A stretch of 64,000 nucleotides of DNA from Vandiemenella viatica (taxonomy: Eukaryota > Arthropoda > Insecta > Orthoptera > Morabidae). Position 1 is the stretch's first letter. Each line of letters starts with the position of its first letter. The stretch lies in contig JARYHS010008074.1 of NCBI GenBank assembly GCA_031002005.1, positions 350,324,932 to 350,388,931 of the forward strand, in the 5' to 3' direction. This document shows, piece by piece, positions 40,805 to 53,446 of the stretch. The notes under the pieces were generated by a model. That model saw nothing but the letters and a program-made list of their open reading frames with translations. It did no database searches and was not told where the DNA came from. The position numbers were made by a program, and so were the translations under genes.

Positions 40805-42215
40805 GAAGAAAAATTCATTCTATATCCTAGTATTTTTCTTTCACTCTTAAAGTGATTCTTTATCATTTCAGATTCACATCTGCTTCTTGTCTGTTGTCTG
40901 ACTCCTGATGTCACTCAAAAAGATAGTTGCAATTTTTGAAAACTATAATCACACTTTTACCCCTTAAATTCTGTTCTAATCGAAAAACTAATATCCTCTT
41001 CTTGATCTGCGATTTTTCCTGTTTCACCTGAATACATCTTTGAACATTGTAGCTCAACTTTTCCCAAAATTTACTGCCTTTATTTATATATTAAAAAAAA
41101 TAAAAAATAAAACTATTTCTATTCCGGCTACAGGATCTATTTCTGCATATAATACTTGGATTTTCATGAACAATCTGTTGCCATAACAAAATTTAAGTTA
41201 TATTTAAAACTAAGTGTTCTTTCTTTGATAAACATTATTTTCCTCCTTCCTGCTCTACGTGGTGTGATTACAAAATTTACAATATCTCTCTAAATAAAAT
41301 TTTCCACCTATACTCATACATCAAAACACTCAATTTTATATTTTCTTAGTGGAAATAGGTCAGGCAAAACGGGTTTGATTTAACATATAAACTTCCTAAA
41401 ATTTATGCTTTCTTATGCTGTTGCTTGGTTTCAAGTTACTAAAGTGCTTTATTATTAAAAAAAAAAAAAAATTAGATGTAGAAGTTATTTGCTCTATGAC
41501 TGGTATGTGATAAGCCTCTTTTTAAACCGTTTTGGAATTATTATGGACATATGATATGTTCTCCCCCAAATCCAACTTATAGTGTGAATTTAAGAGTGGA
41601 AATAAATTGGAGTTCAAACTTGGAAAAGGCTAACGTCCCCCCCCCCCCTGACTCTGCATTGAGAAAGGTTTCCTTCATTCTCACTTCATCCATGTCTGGT
41701 ACCGATTCTTCAAATTTACAAATTTTTACCATTAAACATAAAAAATTGACATAACATAGAAAAATTATTTAGTTATATCAAAACTACATATACAGCAAAA
41801 CAGAATAAATATTTACATGTCCATACATTTATGAAAAATTGTTACTAACTTATTAAAGAAAATTATTTGCAAATATATATATATATATATTTTGTTTCCT
41901 TTAATTGCTAATGCACTTGAACAAGTGTCTTTTGCCATACTAATACACTCAAAAGTGTCTCTTTGTTTCATTATCATAAATTAACTAATGCACTGAAAAG
42001 TGTTTCTTTGTTTCCTAATTACAAAAAGCATTTATTAATAAAATGCAACATTTTCTAGCATCCTAATATTGCCCGCTAAAAACAGGAGATTCCTAAATTA
42101 ATGCTAAAATGCAGTGTTTCTAAGAGAATACATTAGCTCAAATATTACAAAAATTTGGACAGTTTTAAGTGCACTAATAATTGAAATATGCAAACAAAAT
42201 GGACATTTTGATATT
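40805..42215. other. Unassigned
   Basis: AT-rich, with a C9 run at 41638-41648 and an (AT)n run near 41874-41890. At 41935-42010 two copies of an aaaagtgtytctttgttt-type word form a short local duplication. It may contain the 5' part of the Helitron suspected to end at 43260. Confidence 0.4.
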
Positions 42216-43230
42216 TCAATTAAAGACATGTGTATCTGTATATTTCACTTTGCTGCCACAACTGCATAGCTCAGACGACTGGTGTTTGTGTGCGGTAGTG
42301 ACCGCGAGTCTCCAATTATGCACTATGGTGGTTAGATGTCGGTAGCAATGGAGGTGTGGGAGATATAGTGGTTGAAAGTGGTCGATGTAGGGCATTTTCC
42401 TATTTCTACCAAAGACGTGCATGTCCTTATATTTCTATTTGCATGCAGAACTACCAAGTGCAGACCAGCGTTTGTGTGTGGTAGCTGTGAGGGTGTGGTA
42501 GATATGGTGGTTGAAAGTGGTCAACCCGATATCAAGACGTGTGTTCACATATTCCATTCTGCATCAAAACTACCTAGCGCAATCCACTGGTGTGGCAGTA
42601 GCAAGTCTCCCAATGTGCACCATGTTGGTTGCATGTCGGTAGGTTTGGTGATGTGGGAGATATGTTGGTTGAAATTGATTGACTAAGGGCATTTTCATAT
42701 TTTTACCAAGAACATGTGTGTCTCTATATGTCACTCTGCAATCAGAAGTACCTAGTGCAGACGACAGGTGTGTGTATGCAGTAATAGCATCAAGCATCCC
42801 ATTGTACACCATGTTGGTTGCATGTTGGCAGCTGTGATGGCATGGGAGATATGGTGGTGGAAACTGGTCGACAAAGGGCATTTTCATATTTCGAAGAAAG
42901 ATGTGTGTGTACTTATATTTCACTATGCAAACACAACTACATAGCACAGATCACTGGTGTTTGTGTGTAGTAGTAGCCTTAAGTCTCCCATTGTGCACTA
43001 TGGTGGTTGCCTGTCAGTAGCTGTGGGGACGTGGGAAATATGTAGGTTGAAACTGGTAGACTGAGGGAATATTTATATTTTGACGAATGGCATCTGTTTC
43101 CCTATATTTAACTTTGCATTATAAATACCCTGTGCAGGTCACTTTCATCTGCTTGTAGTGTTAGCCTCGAGTGTCCCATCATGCACTGAGGTGGTTGCAT
43201 GTCGGTAGCTGTCAATCAAAATTCTTTACA
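42216..43230. repeat. Minisatellite, ~190 bp unit, six copies
   Basis: Units start near 42226, 42421, 42540, 42716, 42903 and 43092, so spacing is 195, 119, 176, 187 and 189; the second unit is shortened. Each carries tatatttcact..gca, ...cagacgactggtgtttgtg, ccattgtgcacyatgktggt, ttgcatgtcggtag, gggagatatggtggttgaaa and gggcattttcatattt. The open frames at 42216-42947 are artefacts of this array. Confidence 0.9.
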
Positions 43231-43260
43231 AACATGAACGAAGTTGTGGGCACCAGCTAG
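43231..43260 (+). mobile_element. Probable Helitron 3' terminus
   Basis: The string acgaagttgtgggcaccagc followed by tag and then T (CTAG at 43257-43260) resembles the 3' end of insect Helitrons, which terminate in CTRR before a T. A strong hairpin is not evident and the 5' TC end was not located, so the extent is unknown. A minisatellite just inside the 3' end is common in non-autonomous Helitrons. Confidence 0.5.
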
Positions 43261-44709
43261 TTTTTTATATTATTTTGATTTAAATATGTAAAAACATCTA
43301 AATTTTGTAACTGGTATCAGACGTTAGAGATTTTTAATTCATAATCTCAATTTTTCGATTTGTGTATGGTATTTTTACAATTGAATTATGAAATCTGGAT
43401 GTTTTGTAATATGAATGAAGTGTGAATGGGGAAATTTTCACAAAGTACAGTAGTGGCTTGAAAAAAAACATGAATAAAAATGATGAAAAAAACCATGTTT
43501 TTTTTCTGAGACAGGTTTTTTTCACAACTACTTAATATCAAATTTGTAAGGCAGTTATCATTTAATATGACTGTTTTAGAGTTTATTCTAAATACTTATC
43601 TTAATTTTTAAATATACTATATTTTTCTGGTTCAGTAGAAAAAAAAATACGAAAATATTGGCAACATTGACTGAAATTTACTTTTATGAACGGGGATTTC
43701 TTGAAGAGGCTAGGTTGTGCGAGAAGGAATCCCCGTTCCCTGTTGTTTGGATTGATACTTGCTATTTGAACTAGTGCTGCCACCCCTACGAATTTATCTG
43801 TAGACCTATGGATCTTTTCAAAAAATTTAGGAATTTTAAATTTATCTACAGTTTTTTGCCTCTTTTTATTACTTATTGTGCTTTCCTTATATTCGTATAC
43901 TTGTTAAACTCTCAGAGTATAGTGGAAATGACTCATTAAATTGTCAGTAATTATGAATCGTTTCTTTGCAACCGTTGGTGTAAACCAACGATTGAAAAGA
44001 AGTAAAGCTCCTATTTTGTATGATAATACATTTAAATTCAAACTTAAAAGACCATAATACAGAACTATCGGCGCAATCTTTATGCACAGTGTGTACTTTG
44101 CTAACAATTTAAAATTGCAATCTCAAATTCTTTTGTGTACAATACAAGAACAACCAGTAAAAGAAAATGTAACTACTTCTGAAGTTATGAACAGAAGAAG
44201 AAACAGAAAACTCAGATACCGACGGTACTAGTGTTGATAGTGCTGATACTAGTAAATGTGGTACTGACATTAGACTTGCACATTATAGTTCACGAAGAAG
44301 AGCGCTCAGTTTAATTCGCAGCTCCCTCGCGAACTAGTTTTGCTCTTTAGTTCGTTAGTTCGCGTCTCGAATTCAGAGAAACAAATCGTTCGCTTGCCTT
44401 GCTACCGCTACTGCACGCGCTATTTTGTTTGTTATTTCAGTTTTATTAGGACATAATCATTTTTTTGTTGTTTCTAAATGGAATTTAATATGACCTTCTT
44501 AATCAAAATAATTACTTAATAATAGCCCTTTCAAATGAAATTATCATGATCAGTTGCCGCCGATAAACCAAAGTGCTCACTGTCCTTTGCACAAATGGGT
44601 AAACTGAATAACTGTGCTGTTTTTACTATTTACTTTATATGCATTCATAGAATATTAATTTTTTAAATGGATTTATTTATTAGTTCATGGAAGAAACATT
44701 ACTTATAAA

Positions 44710-44739
44710 TGGCGCTAATGACCCCGCCATCAACAACAC
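44710..44739 (+). mobile_element. 30 nt LINE tail insertion with 15 bp target duplication
   Basis: tggcgctaatgaccccgcca plus tcaacaacac is flanked by perfect 15 bp repeats aacattacttataaa (44695-44709 and 44740-44754). The insert matches the start of the 61 nt insertion at 23701 but lacks its middle. It lies inside the hAT-like element, so it came later. Confidence 0.9.
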
Positions 44740-45796
44740 AACATTACTTATAAAATATTATTAATGCGTTTATTTTGATGAATTAAAATACCCGTTTATA
44801 AGTAATCGGCTTTTTTTATTTAAATATAGTTTTGGAAATCATGAACATAATATAATTCTACTATTGGCTACAAGTTAAGTACTATATGACAGAAACAATA
44901 TTACCTATATTATTAAGAAAAGTAACAATCAGACATATAAAAATGACAGTGACCCTTGAATGAGAAAGTGGTAACAATAACGAAATTGCGTAAATTTGCA
45001 GTAAATTGGAAGTAATTGAGCTATTTTTTTATTAGTGTAGGGGAGGATAATCCAACACACATTCACAATATTTTGGCGACGAATGAAACTGATGAAGACA
45101 CAAAAGTTAAAATCTTTTTGAATTTCGCAAGTCATTTCCTTACATAACATTCACAAATCTGTTAACCAACAGACTGAGATAAGTATTATAGAAAAGTGTA
45201 AAAGATACTGTTTCTTTGGTTAAGAAAACAAGAAAAAGCCTTTAGAAACCAAATTCTCCACAGAAAGTGATAATATTAAAAATAATGCTCTAGTATTCGT
45301 TGATAAGAGTCTGGAGTATCTTAGTAAATAGTTAGATTTTAATTAAAGCAATTGGCTATAGAAAATCCAAAAATTAAATTTAAAACACGAGGTTTCATTT
45401 GATGGCTGTGAGACAATATTAGAGGTTCTAAATTTATGAGAAAAAATTAGTATCAAAGTGAACGAATTTTACTCTGAAATAACAATATTACACGAAATCT
45501 AGGTAAAAGTAAGAGCAGTATTTCATTAGTAAAAATGAGCTTTTGATCGACATTAATTTAACAACTGAAAGTGATAAAGCATATTACAATTTTACTGTAG
45601 ACATAAAATTGTTAAAGATACAAGATGTGCAAAAAATATATATTAAAAAATAAAATAGTAAAAAAAAACATATCCTTTGTCCTTTTCTACTCTTTCGTAA
45701 AATATTATATTTTTGAAGTGTACTATATTTTTATAGGTTATTCTAAAAAAACATTCTACCACTAACCGAAAAAAATGTTGGTAATCCTAGCGGCGA

Positions 45797-45925
45797 AAAG
45801 TGATAGTTCGCGACCGGGAATGCTCAGTGTAGTTCGCGAACGGTACCGCTCAGTTTATTTCGCGAACGGTAGCGCTCAATTTAGTTCGCGAATGGTACCG
45901 CTCAGTAAGTTCGCGAACTAGGTCG
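45797..45925. repeat. Tandem array of TTCGCGAA/GGTACC palindromic units
   Basis: Four to five ~26-27 bp units of the form agttcgcgaacggtaccgct plus cagttt, each with two palindromes (ttcgcgaa and ggtacc, sometimes ggtagc). It lies subterminally in the hAT-like element; related words are at 44330-44370 and 46285-46330. Possible transposase or host factor binding sites. Confidence 0.88.
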
Positions 45926-46604
45926 CTCCGCTATGGAATTCCAGAAAGACAGCTCTTTCTCTCACTTTGCTAGCGCTACTTCACGCGCTCTCTTCTTTGT
46001 TATAATAGTTGTGGTTACTGATAGTTGTCTTTTAAGTGTTAATGGGATCAAAGTGTGTTTTGTTTTCACATTCCATGTTAAATTTCCGTTTTTGACTTCT
46101 ACAATAATTATTAATGTTTAACAGTTACATTATTTTAATTTTATTTTTATATCTGTCTCTTCAGTGAAATGTGTCCACAGCGAACTGTGTTACCTTTTAG
46201 ATAATAAACTAAAACAAAAGTTGGTCTTCGGGAAAGGATCGAACGAACTAACGAACTAAGGAGCGAAAGATCTGGGAACTAGTTCGCGTAGTTTGCTCGT
46301 GGTAGCGCTATTCCGAACTAGTTCGTTCGTGAACTACACAACACTAACTGACATAGAGGATGAATAAAATTATGTAAGACAGTATATGATTCAGTAAGAT
46401 TTAAAACACACTTGTAAAATGTAAGTTCCTTAAATAAAACTATAATTTATCAAATATATTGTTTTCTGAAAAATAAAAACAAATTTAGAAAAAAAACAAG
46501 GGTGCTAGGTTTATTTTTCATGTTTTTCTGCACAAAGCTGAAAAAAAAAACATTTTTTTTCACAAAGCTGAAAAAAAACTTTTTTTTTCAATTTGCAACA
46601 CTAG

Positions 46605-47654
46605 GGGGGAACGTTGTTTTTCATAAATTTTAAATTCAACTTACTTCAGCTCTCGAAATTCACAGGATAAGTTTAAATTGGGAGGGAGGGGGGCATGTCA
46701 TATATCTATAACCTCACCAAAACCATTTTTACACATACCATTTTTTATTAATAATAAAGTACTTTCTTACTCATATTCTAACCATTCTTGTAGGGAAACA
46801 AAAATTTTAGAAAGTTAAAATTCTGATGTAAAGGAATTTTGCTACATCCATATCCACTAATATAGCGTAAAGTTATGAGTATTTCGAGGTGTAATTTATA
46901 TGGCCTAAGAATTTTATTTAGAAAGATATTTCGATTTCAACTCGCATTACAACACGTGCTTGAGATGGAGTGCAGTACAAAATTTAAAATTATAATTAAT
47001 GGAAAGAGCTACCCCAAATTTTAATATCACAGTTTGTTGTCGGCATAGGTAGATGCATTCTAAATAAAAAAATAGTGTGTGTATATAAATTCTAAATACG
47101 TTTTTTAATAAAGAATTTGAATATTGTAAGTAAAACAGCTAGGAAGATAAAAGTAGACTTATACGAGAGGGAAAAAATTCCTTTAATAACCTATACTTAT
47201 AAAATGAAAGTCTTTGTCATGTTGTAGCTGTGCCACATGGTGACGTCACACTTTGGACGTTGCGCTATGATGTCACACTTTGATATCACACTTTTCGCCT
47301 TTGTTGTCCAACTTATGACCATGAGATGTTGTTCTAGGTTATGCATGTTATTTAATAACATTTTTACTTATCTAAGCATCCCCGAATAAATTAACTGTCT
47401 AAACACTCAAAGAAAAGTATGTATTCCATTTAAATTGACATAATAAGTATTATGTTGCTTAAATTTTTTAAATACTTGTTCATTGTAAAAATAATCATTA
47501 AAACATTTGATATGTAAGATAAATGCTTTAATTCTCGATTAGCAATGTAATCCGCAGTTTTTATTGTATTATTATTACAACTGGAACCTGACGTTACAGC
47601 TGAGGGCATGAGCAAATTAATTTATTTTTAAATTGTTTTAATTGGTGTCCTTTA
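46605..47654. other. Unassigned; short tandem near 47230-47300
   Basis: At 47236-47300 the word gtcacacttt recurs three times (tgacgtcacactttgga, tgatgtcacactttga, tatcacactttt). The preceding cctatacttataaaatgaaa (47189) resembles a Helitron 5' end without its TC start. No gene. Confidence 0.4.
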
Positions 47655-48935
47655 AGCTAAATCATTACTTCGTTTGAATGAAAGTAGTTTCACACTGATC
47701 GCCATCTATACAGCCTAGACTACAATTTTAATTAAAATTAATATTAAATGACATGACATAAGTTGTTAAGATTTATTTTTAATTTCCTTTACTTTCACTG
47801 ATGACATATTTGAGCCGCAATTCAAACGTTGAAATGTCAATCTCAATCATGGATAACAAAAAGGAAAGGGTGCATCCATTAATTATGTGAGGTGAAATAG
47901 GGAAAGGGGGAGGGGGAACAGAAATCTCATATGGGGTATTTAAATTCTTGTAGAATGGTATAGTTAAAAAAAGCCTGAAAAAGTTGTGAGGTCCATCTGT
48001 AGAGGGGGGGGTTCTGGCCAAATCTCATGAAGTCTCACCAGAGGGGAAGGGGACTGAATTCCGGTAAAACACCTCACGTAATTAATGGACGCCCACAAAG
48101 ATGAAATACTGCGTGAAGATTTTTGATCAAGTTTATATTGCGATGCAGTATTGTAACTAAAATGTGATACAGTACATGTATTAATATGTGCGTGATTGAA
48201 GTATTGTTTTTCAGGCACCAAGTTTAGCGTAGTATGTAGTTAGGTTAAAATGCAACTTGGACCTTGATGGCAACGGAAACCTTTTGCTACAGTGCAAGAC
48301 ACGAGGCGTTACATTGAGCTCTATTTTATAACAATTCTATTTAGTTATGCAATTGCTAAGAAATGAATTTTCAGAACACTGAAAAGAAGTACGTATTTGG
48401 TTGAAATTGACGTATTAATCATCAGTTGCTTTTTTTTTCACTGAAATCATTACTTGGTTTGAATGAAAGAAATTTCAAATTCATCGCGATCTATACTGCC
48501 TAATCCACAATTATAACTAATACTATATGGCTTAACATAAATTGTTAAGATTTATTTTTAGCATCCTTCGTTTCCGTTAGGGTCATTATTTCAACCGCAT
48601 GTAAGCTGTGTCAGTGGTTAAAACATCAATATTCATCACAGATAATAAGAAAGTTGGAAGAAACCATGAAGATTTTGGATAAAGTTCATATTGCGATGCA
48701 CGATGACACTGACACACGATACAGGGAATGTATTAATTCATGTGTGATTGAAGCTTTGATTTTCTGGTGGCAATATTGGTGGAGACTGTGGTTACGTTGA
48801 AATGCAATATGGACCAAGTTGACAACTGAAACTTTTTGCTACTGCACAAGGGATCAGAAATTACATGGAGTTTTATTTTGTAACAATTCTATTTAGGTAA
48901 GCAACTGCAAAGAAATTAATTGCAAGAACACTCCA
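47655..48935. repeat. Tandem duplication of ~500 bp
   Basis: Copy 1 (about 47655-48385) and copy 2 (about 48440-48935) share, in order, aaatcattacttcgtttgaatg, ttgttaagatttatttttag, tatattgcgatgca, tgtgtgattgaagc-type words and ttgtaacaattctatttagg. Copy 1 is longer by the 227 bp MITE at 47868. Confidence 0.85.
47868..48094. mobile_element. 227 bp MITE
   Basis: Ends are inverted: gggtgcatccattaattatg then tgaggtg at left and, reversed, gggcgtccattaattacgtg then aggtg at right. The interior is G-rich on the plus strand (aaagggggaggggg) with a gatttgg...cctcaccagagg portion. The tccattaattacgtgagg terminus is widespread in animal genomes. It sits in one copy only of the tandem duplication. Confidence 0.88.
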
Positions 48936-49951
48936 TTAAACCCACCATTTTTGACAGACTTTGAGGCTAGTAAGAATATAACAGTTTAACAGTAGGTTGA
49001 GATTTAAAGGTATAACATGGAATTTTAATATTGAAGCTTGAAAACATAAAAAATGTGTGACTTTTAAAAACTAATAACTAACTTACTTGGAAATTTGTCA
49101 TGACCTAAAAATTTCTAGATAAACTGGACTATAACATATAACAGTTTCAGAAAAATCTGAGTAAAATTAGTGTACCATGAGAAAATGCAATTTTTGTGAT
49201 TCACAAGAGAATAGTATTTCCCCACCAGGATACATCGATTTTCTGGAACAATCCAGTCAAGGTTAGCCTAGAATATAATAGGGAAGGGGCTCTACTTTGT
49301 TGCCAACATTATCAATTTAACAGTCAACCAGTATGTGTTGTGCCACTAGTAAAAGTTTCAAAATGTAGTTGCTATAAGTTTATTTCTATCACCTTGGAAA
49401 AAGTTTTGTGGACTAGAATATCTGTTGCAGTAGGAAAAGAAAAGTAAAACTAAACTCAGTGACCAAAGTTTTTCTTATTATGTTTTCAGAGTCAAGAATA
49501 GTAGCGCATAAATAGTTCGACAATCTCACTCTATTATGGGGTTGCAAATTTAAAGTATATTTGCAAGAGTGAATGCTATTCTGCAGTGTTGGTGACTTGA
49601 AGTATAACCTGCAATCTTCTATGTGATTTAGAATGTTCGATACTACCTTCACATATCTTCAACAGTGTAATTTCATAGCAGCTTTAATTCGACAACTTTT
49701 ATATAATATATGAAGTGATTAACAAGTAGTGACTTATTTGGATATGTAATCTCTCCAATGTTATTTGTTGCAGTAATAATAGTAAAAAGATTGGTGACCG
49801 AAACATAGTATACGAATCTAACAGTATCTTCAGGAAAGGTATCAGAAATATCACATAACGGGCATCACCATCAAGTTTATGTGTAATGTCTGAACTCCAA
49901 TCAAGCACAAGTTGTAACAGTATTATTATGGATAATTTTGTTGTGATCCAA
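48936..49951. other. Unassigned
   Basis: No supported gene; open frames at 49196-49447 and 49699-49908 carry no recognised motif. Confidence 0.4.
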
Positions 49952-50270
49952 TAATGGCATACACGAGTAGAATATCATCCAAGAAATGTGTGTACCAATT
50001 TTTGTACCAAAAGAACATTTCATTTCAAGATGGTTCATTCACATTATGGAGGATCCATACTAACATACGTATTAATGTGGATAATTTAGAATTGGTTCAA
50101 TAATGGCATACTTCTGCAAATATTCTTAATTAATATCACCCAAGAAACGCGTACAGATGTTCGTACCAAAAGAAAGATTCATTTCAAGGTGGTTCATTCA
50201 CATTATGGAGGAGTCATTCTAACATACGTATTAATATGAATACTTCAGCAGTAGTTCGATAATGATGTAC
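49952..50270 (+). repeat. Tandem pair of a ~155 bp repeat
   Basis: Units start at 49952 and 50101 (a partial third at 50260), each opening ataatggcata/ataatgatgt and containing caagaaa.g.gta, gtaccaaaagaa, ggttcattcacattatggag, ctaacatacgtattaat. A diverged copy is at 37175-37290. Confidence 0.88.
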
Positions 50271-52930
50271 CGAGAATTAATTGCCATTTAGTGTGAAGTT
50301 TGGAATACGACATGGCAATAATACTTTAGAAAATGTGCATACTTAAGCCCAAAATACATACTAATGAAGTAATTTTTTTCCTTGTTTTTGGCCTTGTTTC
50401 CAAATTCCCAAATCAGTAAGGCACAGCTGGTTAGACTGATTTATAGTCTGGAACGGAATGAAAAAAAATCACACTTTTTGTTTTAGCATAAAGCATGGGG
50501 AATTTAGTTTTCGTAGGTAACTTAAGCTCGCTTGGTTTTTGGGCGGCAATGTGGTGGTGGTTAGGTTGGAATGCAGCCTGGACTGGAATGAAAAAATACT
50601 CATAACAATCATTGTTTGGAAGTATATATATTGCTATCTTCATGAAAACTTAGCAAATGCATAAAATTCGTTTTAACGACATAGGAATATCTTCATATGG
50701 TACCAAAAAACTTCAGGACAGTGGAAAATTTCTGATCATAGGAAAACAGCTTTTCAGTACACCCTTACTGTACTGATAATTTTTCACGTAGCTTTAATGT
50801 CTTATTTTTTCTACATAATATTGCATTAAATTTTTGGTAAAAAAATATACTTTCAGACCAAACCGAAGATAATAACTAGTGTTGGTGCTTTAAGGCATGC
50901 CAATTTCTGGGTTATTAGCAAATGTAATAACTAAATGAAGGGAAGTTTTTAGATGAAATTTACATTTTTTGCTCATCCACATTAATATTTCATACTAGAA
51001 TAGAAAGGGTAAACCATTTCTATACAGATCAGGGTCCAAGCATGTGAAGCAGTGGGCAAATGCCAGTAATCTGAGTTTTTATTATTAATAAAATAACCAT
51101 CACCGTTTACTCATTTTTACTGTTTATTTCCGGGAATACCTCTTACGAATGATACTTGTATTGTGTTACGATATTTATGTCTTGGCATGAGCTTGAAGAT
51201 ATTTGGTTATTTGTTATGCAGATTGTTAAGGCTTGCAGGTTCAATACCAAGTCCAGTAATAAATACAGTGTCGCTCAAAAGTTTATCCTGGTTTTAATTC
51301 TCATAACAAATACACTCCCCGTCACATCAGCTGAATGAAATAAGTTTATTTACCATGGATAAGGCAATCGTGAAACTTCTTCTCTTCAGACTACAAGCTC
51401 TGACCACGCTAAAGGCTCAATGGCTGTGTACACACATGTACCAGGAAATCTACCAACTCAAATGTTCAAAGTTCATATTAAGGGGACAGCACTAACTTGC
51501 TTTCTTGTCCTCCTTAAACTAAACAATGGGAAGCCTGGCACGTCCTACTATTATAAAATGCTGTGCTCCAAATCACCTGCAAGTATTTGTGGCAACCAGC
51601 TTCTTCCAAAAACTAAGGGGGCAGCATTTTCTTGCTCTTTTTTCCTCTTTATATATAACAAACTGAAGTCTGGTCCACACTAGTAAAACTATATGCTGCG
51701 TTCCTACTTTGAGTCAGACACGTTCGACGGCCAGCTTCCAACTAACTCAACAATCACTTTTCTTCACCTCGCGCAACTGCGCTCAACAATGTATCGTGAA
51801 GTATCTGAGCCTTTACAAATAATGATTTCAAAAATGCCTCTTTAAGCCATAATAATATAAAAATACATTACATACAATGAAAACACGACAGTTTATTCAC
51901 TCTCTTTCTCTATATCAAATTTAAATGTTGTCTCGTCACAACCCCCCTGGGTGTATATTTTCTAGTTAGGACCTATAGTGCCCAATAGTACAGATAAACC
52001 ATCCACATTTAGAGACAGTTTTTTTCTGGTAAAATTCCCTACTCATAAACAATTCCTACTTCAGAATACTAAGCTCGGTAGGTGACGGACGACTCATTAC
52101 ATTCTCCATTACATCAAATAGTTACATCATTAGTTTTCCCTACTCATCACACACACCTTGACATTTAAAATAATGCACAAAATTTCCAAAAGTTACTTGC
52201 ACCCGGGATGTGCAAAAAATCACCAAAGTTCACTGTCCTGTTATGACTCCACATGAATAAGACACTAACATTACAAGACAAAAGATAGCATCACTGTTAT
52301 CATAGGTAACAAAATTGGTCAATATATATTCCCTTATTATCAGTAGAAAGACACATTTGTAATATATTAAAGTTAAAAATTAATCATTAGCAGTTCAATG
52401 CTGCGAGGTACAACCCCCTTCTAAACAAAATACCGTGGAGGGCAAAATACATAAATTCTTTGTGCTTCCCAAAACTTATCTCATCACTCTAACTACCTTA
52501 CATTAGTTTGATGATTAATGGGTGTTGGTATATTTGCATGACTTAACATGAAAAGTAAACAGACAAATCACTTTGGGGCTATTTTGCCTCCTCCACTCCA
52601 ACAGAGGAAAAATATTTATAGAGTGCATAGACGAAATAAAGTCAATTCTAGGAACTATGCTCCACAACACACAAAGACATCATTATTGAAACATGTCTTG
52701 ATATTCTCTTAATAACATTATGTAGCCACTTGGCTCTTACAAAACAAACTCTACACAAAAATGACATAGTATACCCTAAATCCCAAACTGTATGTGGCTT
52801 GTGTACCTTATACATCATATAAGTTACAAAATTACAAATGAAAAGATGAGAAAAGAACACGATCAGATGTAAAAAGAGTGTCTCTCGCTTTTTCTTCTGA
52901 TGACACACTTCGGTTTGATAAATAACATTT
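50271..52930. other. Unassigned, with dispersed-repeat similarity
   Basis: 50540-50600 carries the recurring gtggttaggttggaatgcag motif. 50935-51060 (gtaataactaaatgaaggga, gatgaaatttacattttttg, tttcatactagaa) resembles 25870-25960. The remainder to 52930 holds no supported gene. Confidence 0.45.
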
Positions 52931-53041
52931 AAACATTGTGCAGATACTGGAATCACCACCCCCTTTTTCAACTGAGGTATAGTTAAAAAATAAACCACAC
53001 AAAAACAGTCAAACATTGTGCAGATTTGGATTCACCACAGT

Positions 53042-53072
<31 letters not shown>

Positions 53073-53080
53073 ATCAGAAA
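52925..53080. repeat. Short tandem duplication ending in a G30 run
   Basis: aaacattgtgcagatactgg aatcaccac (about 52929) recurs as aaacattgtgcagatttgga ttcaccac (about 53009), 80 bp apart. The second is followed by 30 consecutive G (53042-53071), which may form a G-quadruplex and whose assembled length is uncertain. Confidence 0.85.
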
Positions 53081-53446
53081 AACAAATTTCACACAGATTA
53101 AACAGTAATCACACTTTCCGTGAGACTGTAAGAAATCAACACATATGCAGAAACAAGAGAAATAAACATTCACAACTAGTAATCCTTCAGTTTAAAATTG
53201 TTGTTGTGCTTGCCCAAAACATAAATTGAAGTTTATAATGCTTTCTGTGAAAGGAAAAAAAAAGTGTTCAAGTGGAAATGTCTTCTGCTGAACTTATGTC
53301 AATTCCAATCTTCGAAGTCAAAGATCAATACTGGCACAGTAAACAAATGAACAAAATCTTTGAACTAAAGACCTCTCAAGGATCAATTTATCCTGAAAAT
53401 CATGCCACAAGCCACACCGTTACAATGAAGCTAAATGCCTATGCAT

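Larger units (their letters stand above)
44271..46346. mobile_element. hAT-like non-autonomous transposon, 2076 bp
   Basis: Flanked by identical 8 bp actgacat at 44263-44270 and 46347-46354. Ends are tagacttgcacattatagtt/cacgaa and, reversed, tagtgttgtgtagttcacga. Both ends contain several ttcgcgaac/agttcg words. No transposase found in 44400-45790, which is AT-rich with short frames only. Confidence 0.88.
43434..46604 (+). mobile_element. Older repeat (copy 2) carrying a nested hAT-like element
   Basis: The left 430 bp match 31232-31672. The right end reads ttgcaacacta. Between them the sequence is interrupted by the element at 44271-46346. Removing that insert joins an acidic reading frame, EENSDTDG-like then SADTSKCGTDI, to TDIEDE and a stop. 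The outer repeat may therefore have been coding at its 3' end. Family unknown; target site duplication not found. Confidence 0.6.

Noticed and set aside
42372..42947. Two 100+ codon frames in the minisatellite.
   Set aside because: Repeat-derived: they recapitulate the 190 bp unit in translation and show no coding bias.
50552..50570. ttaggtt words as telomeric repeat remnants.
   Set aside because: At most two units in a row within a larger dispersed motif; no TTAGG array.
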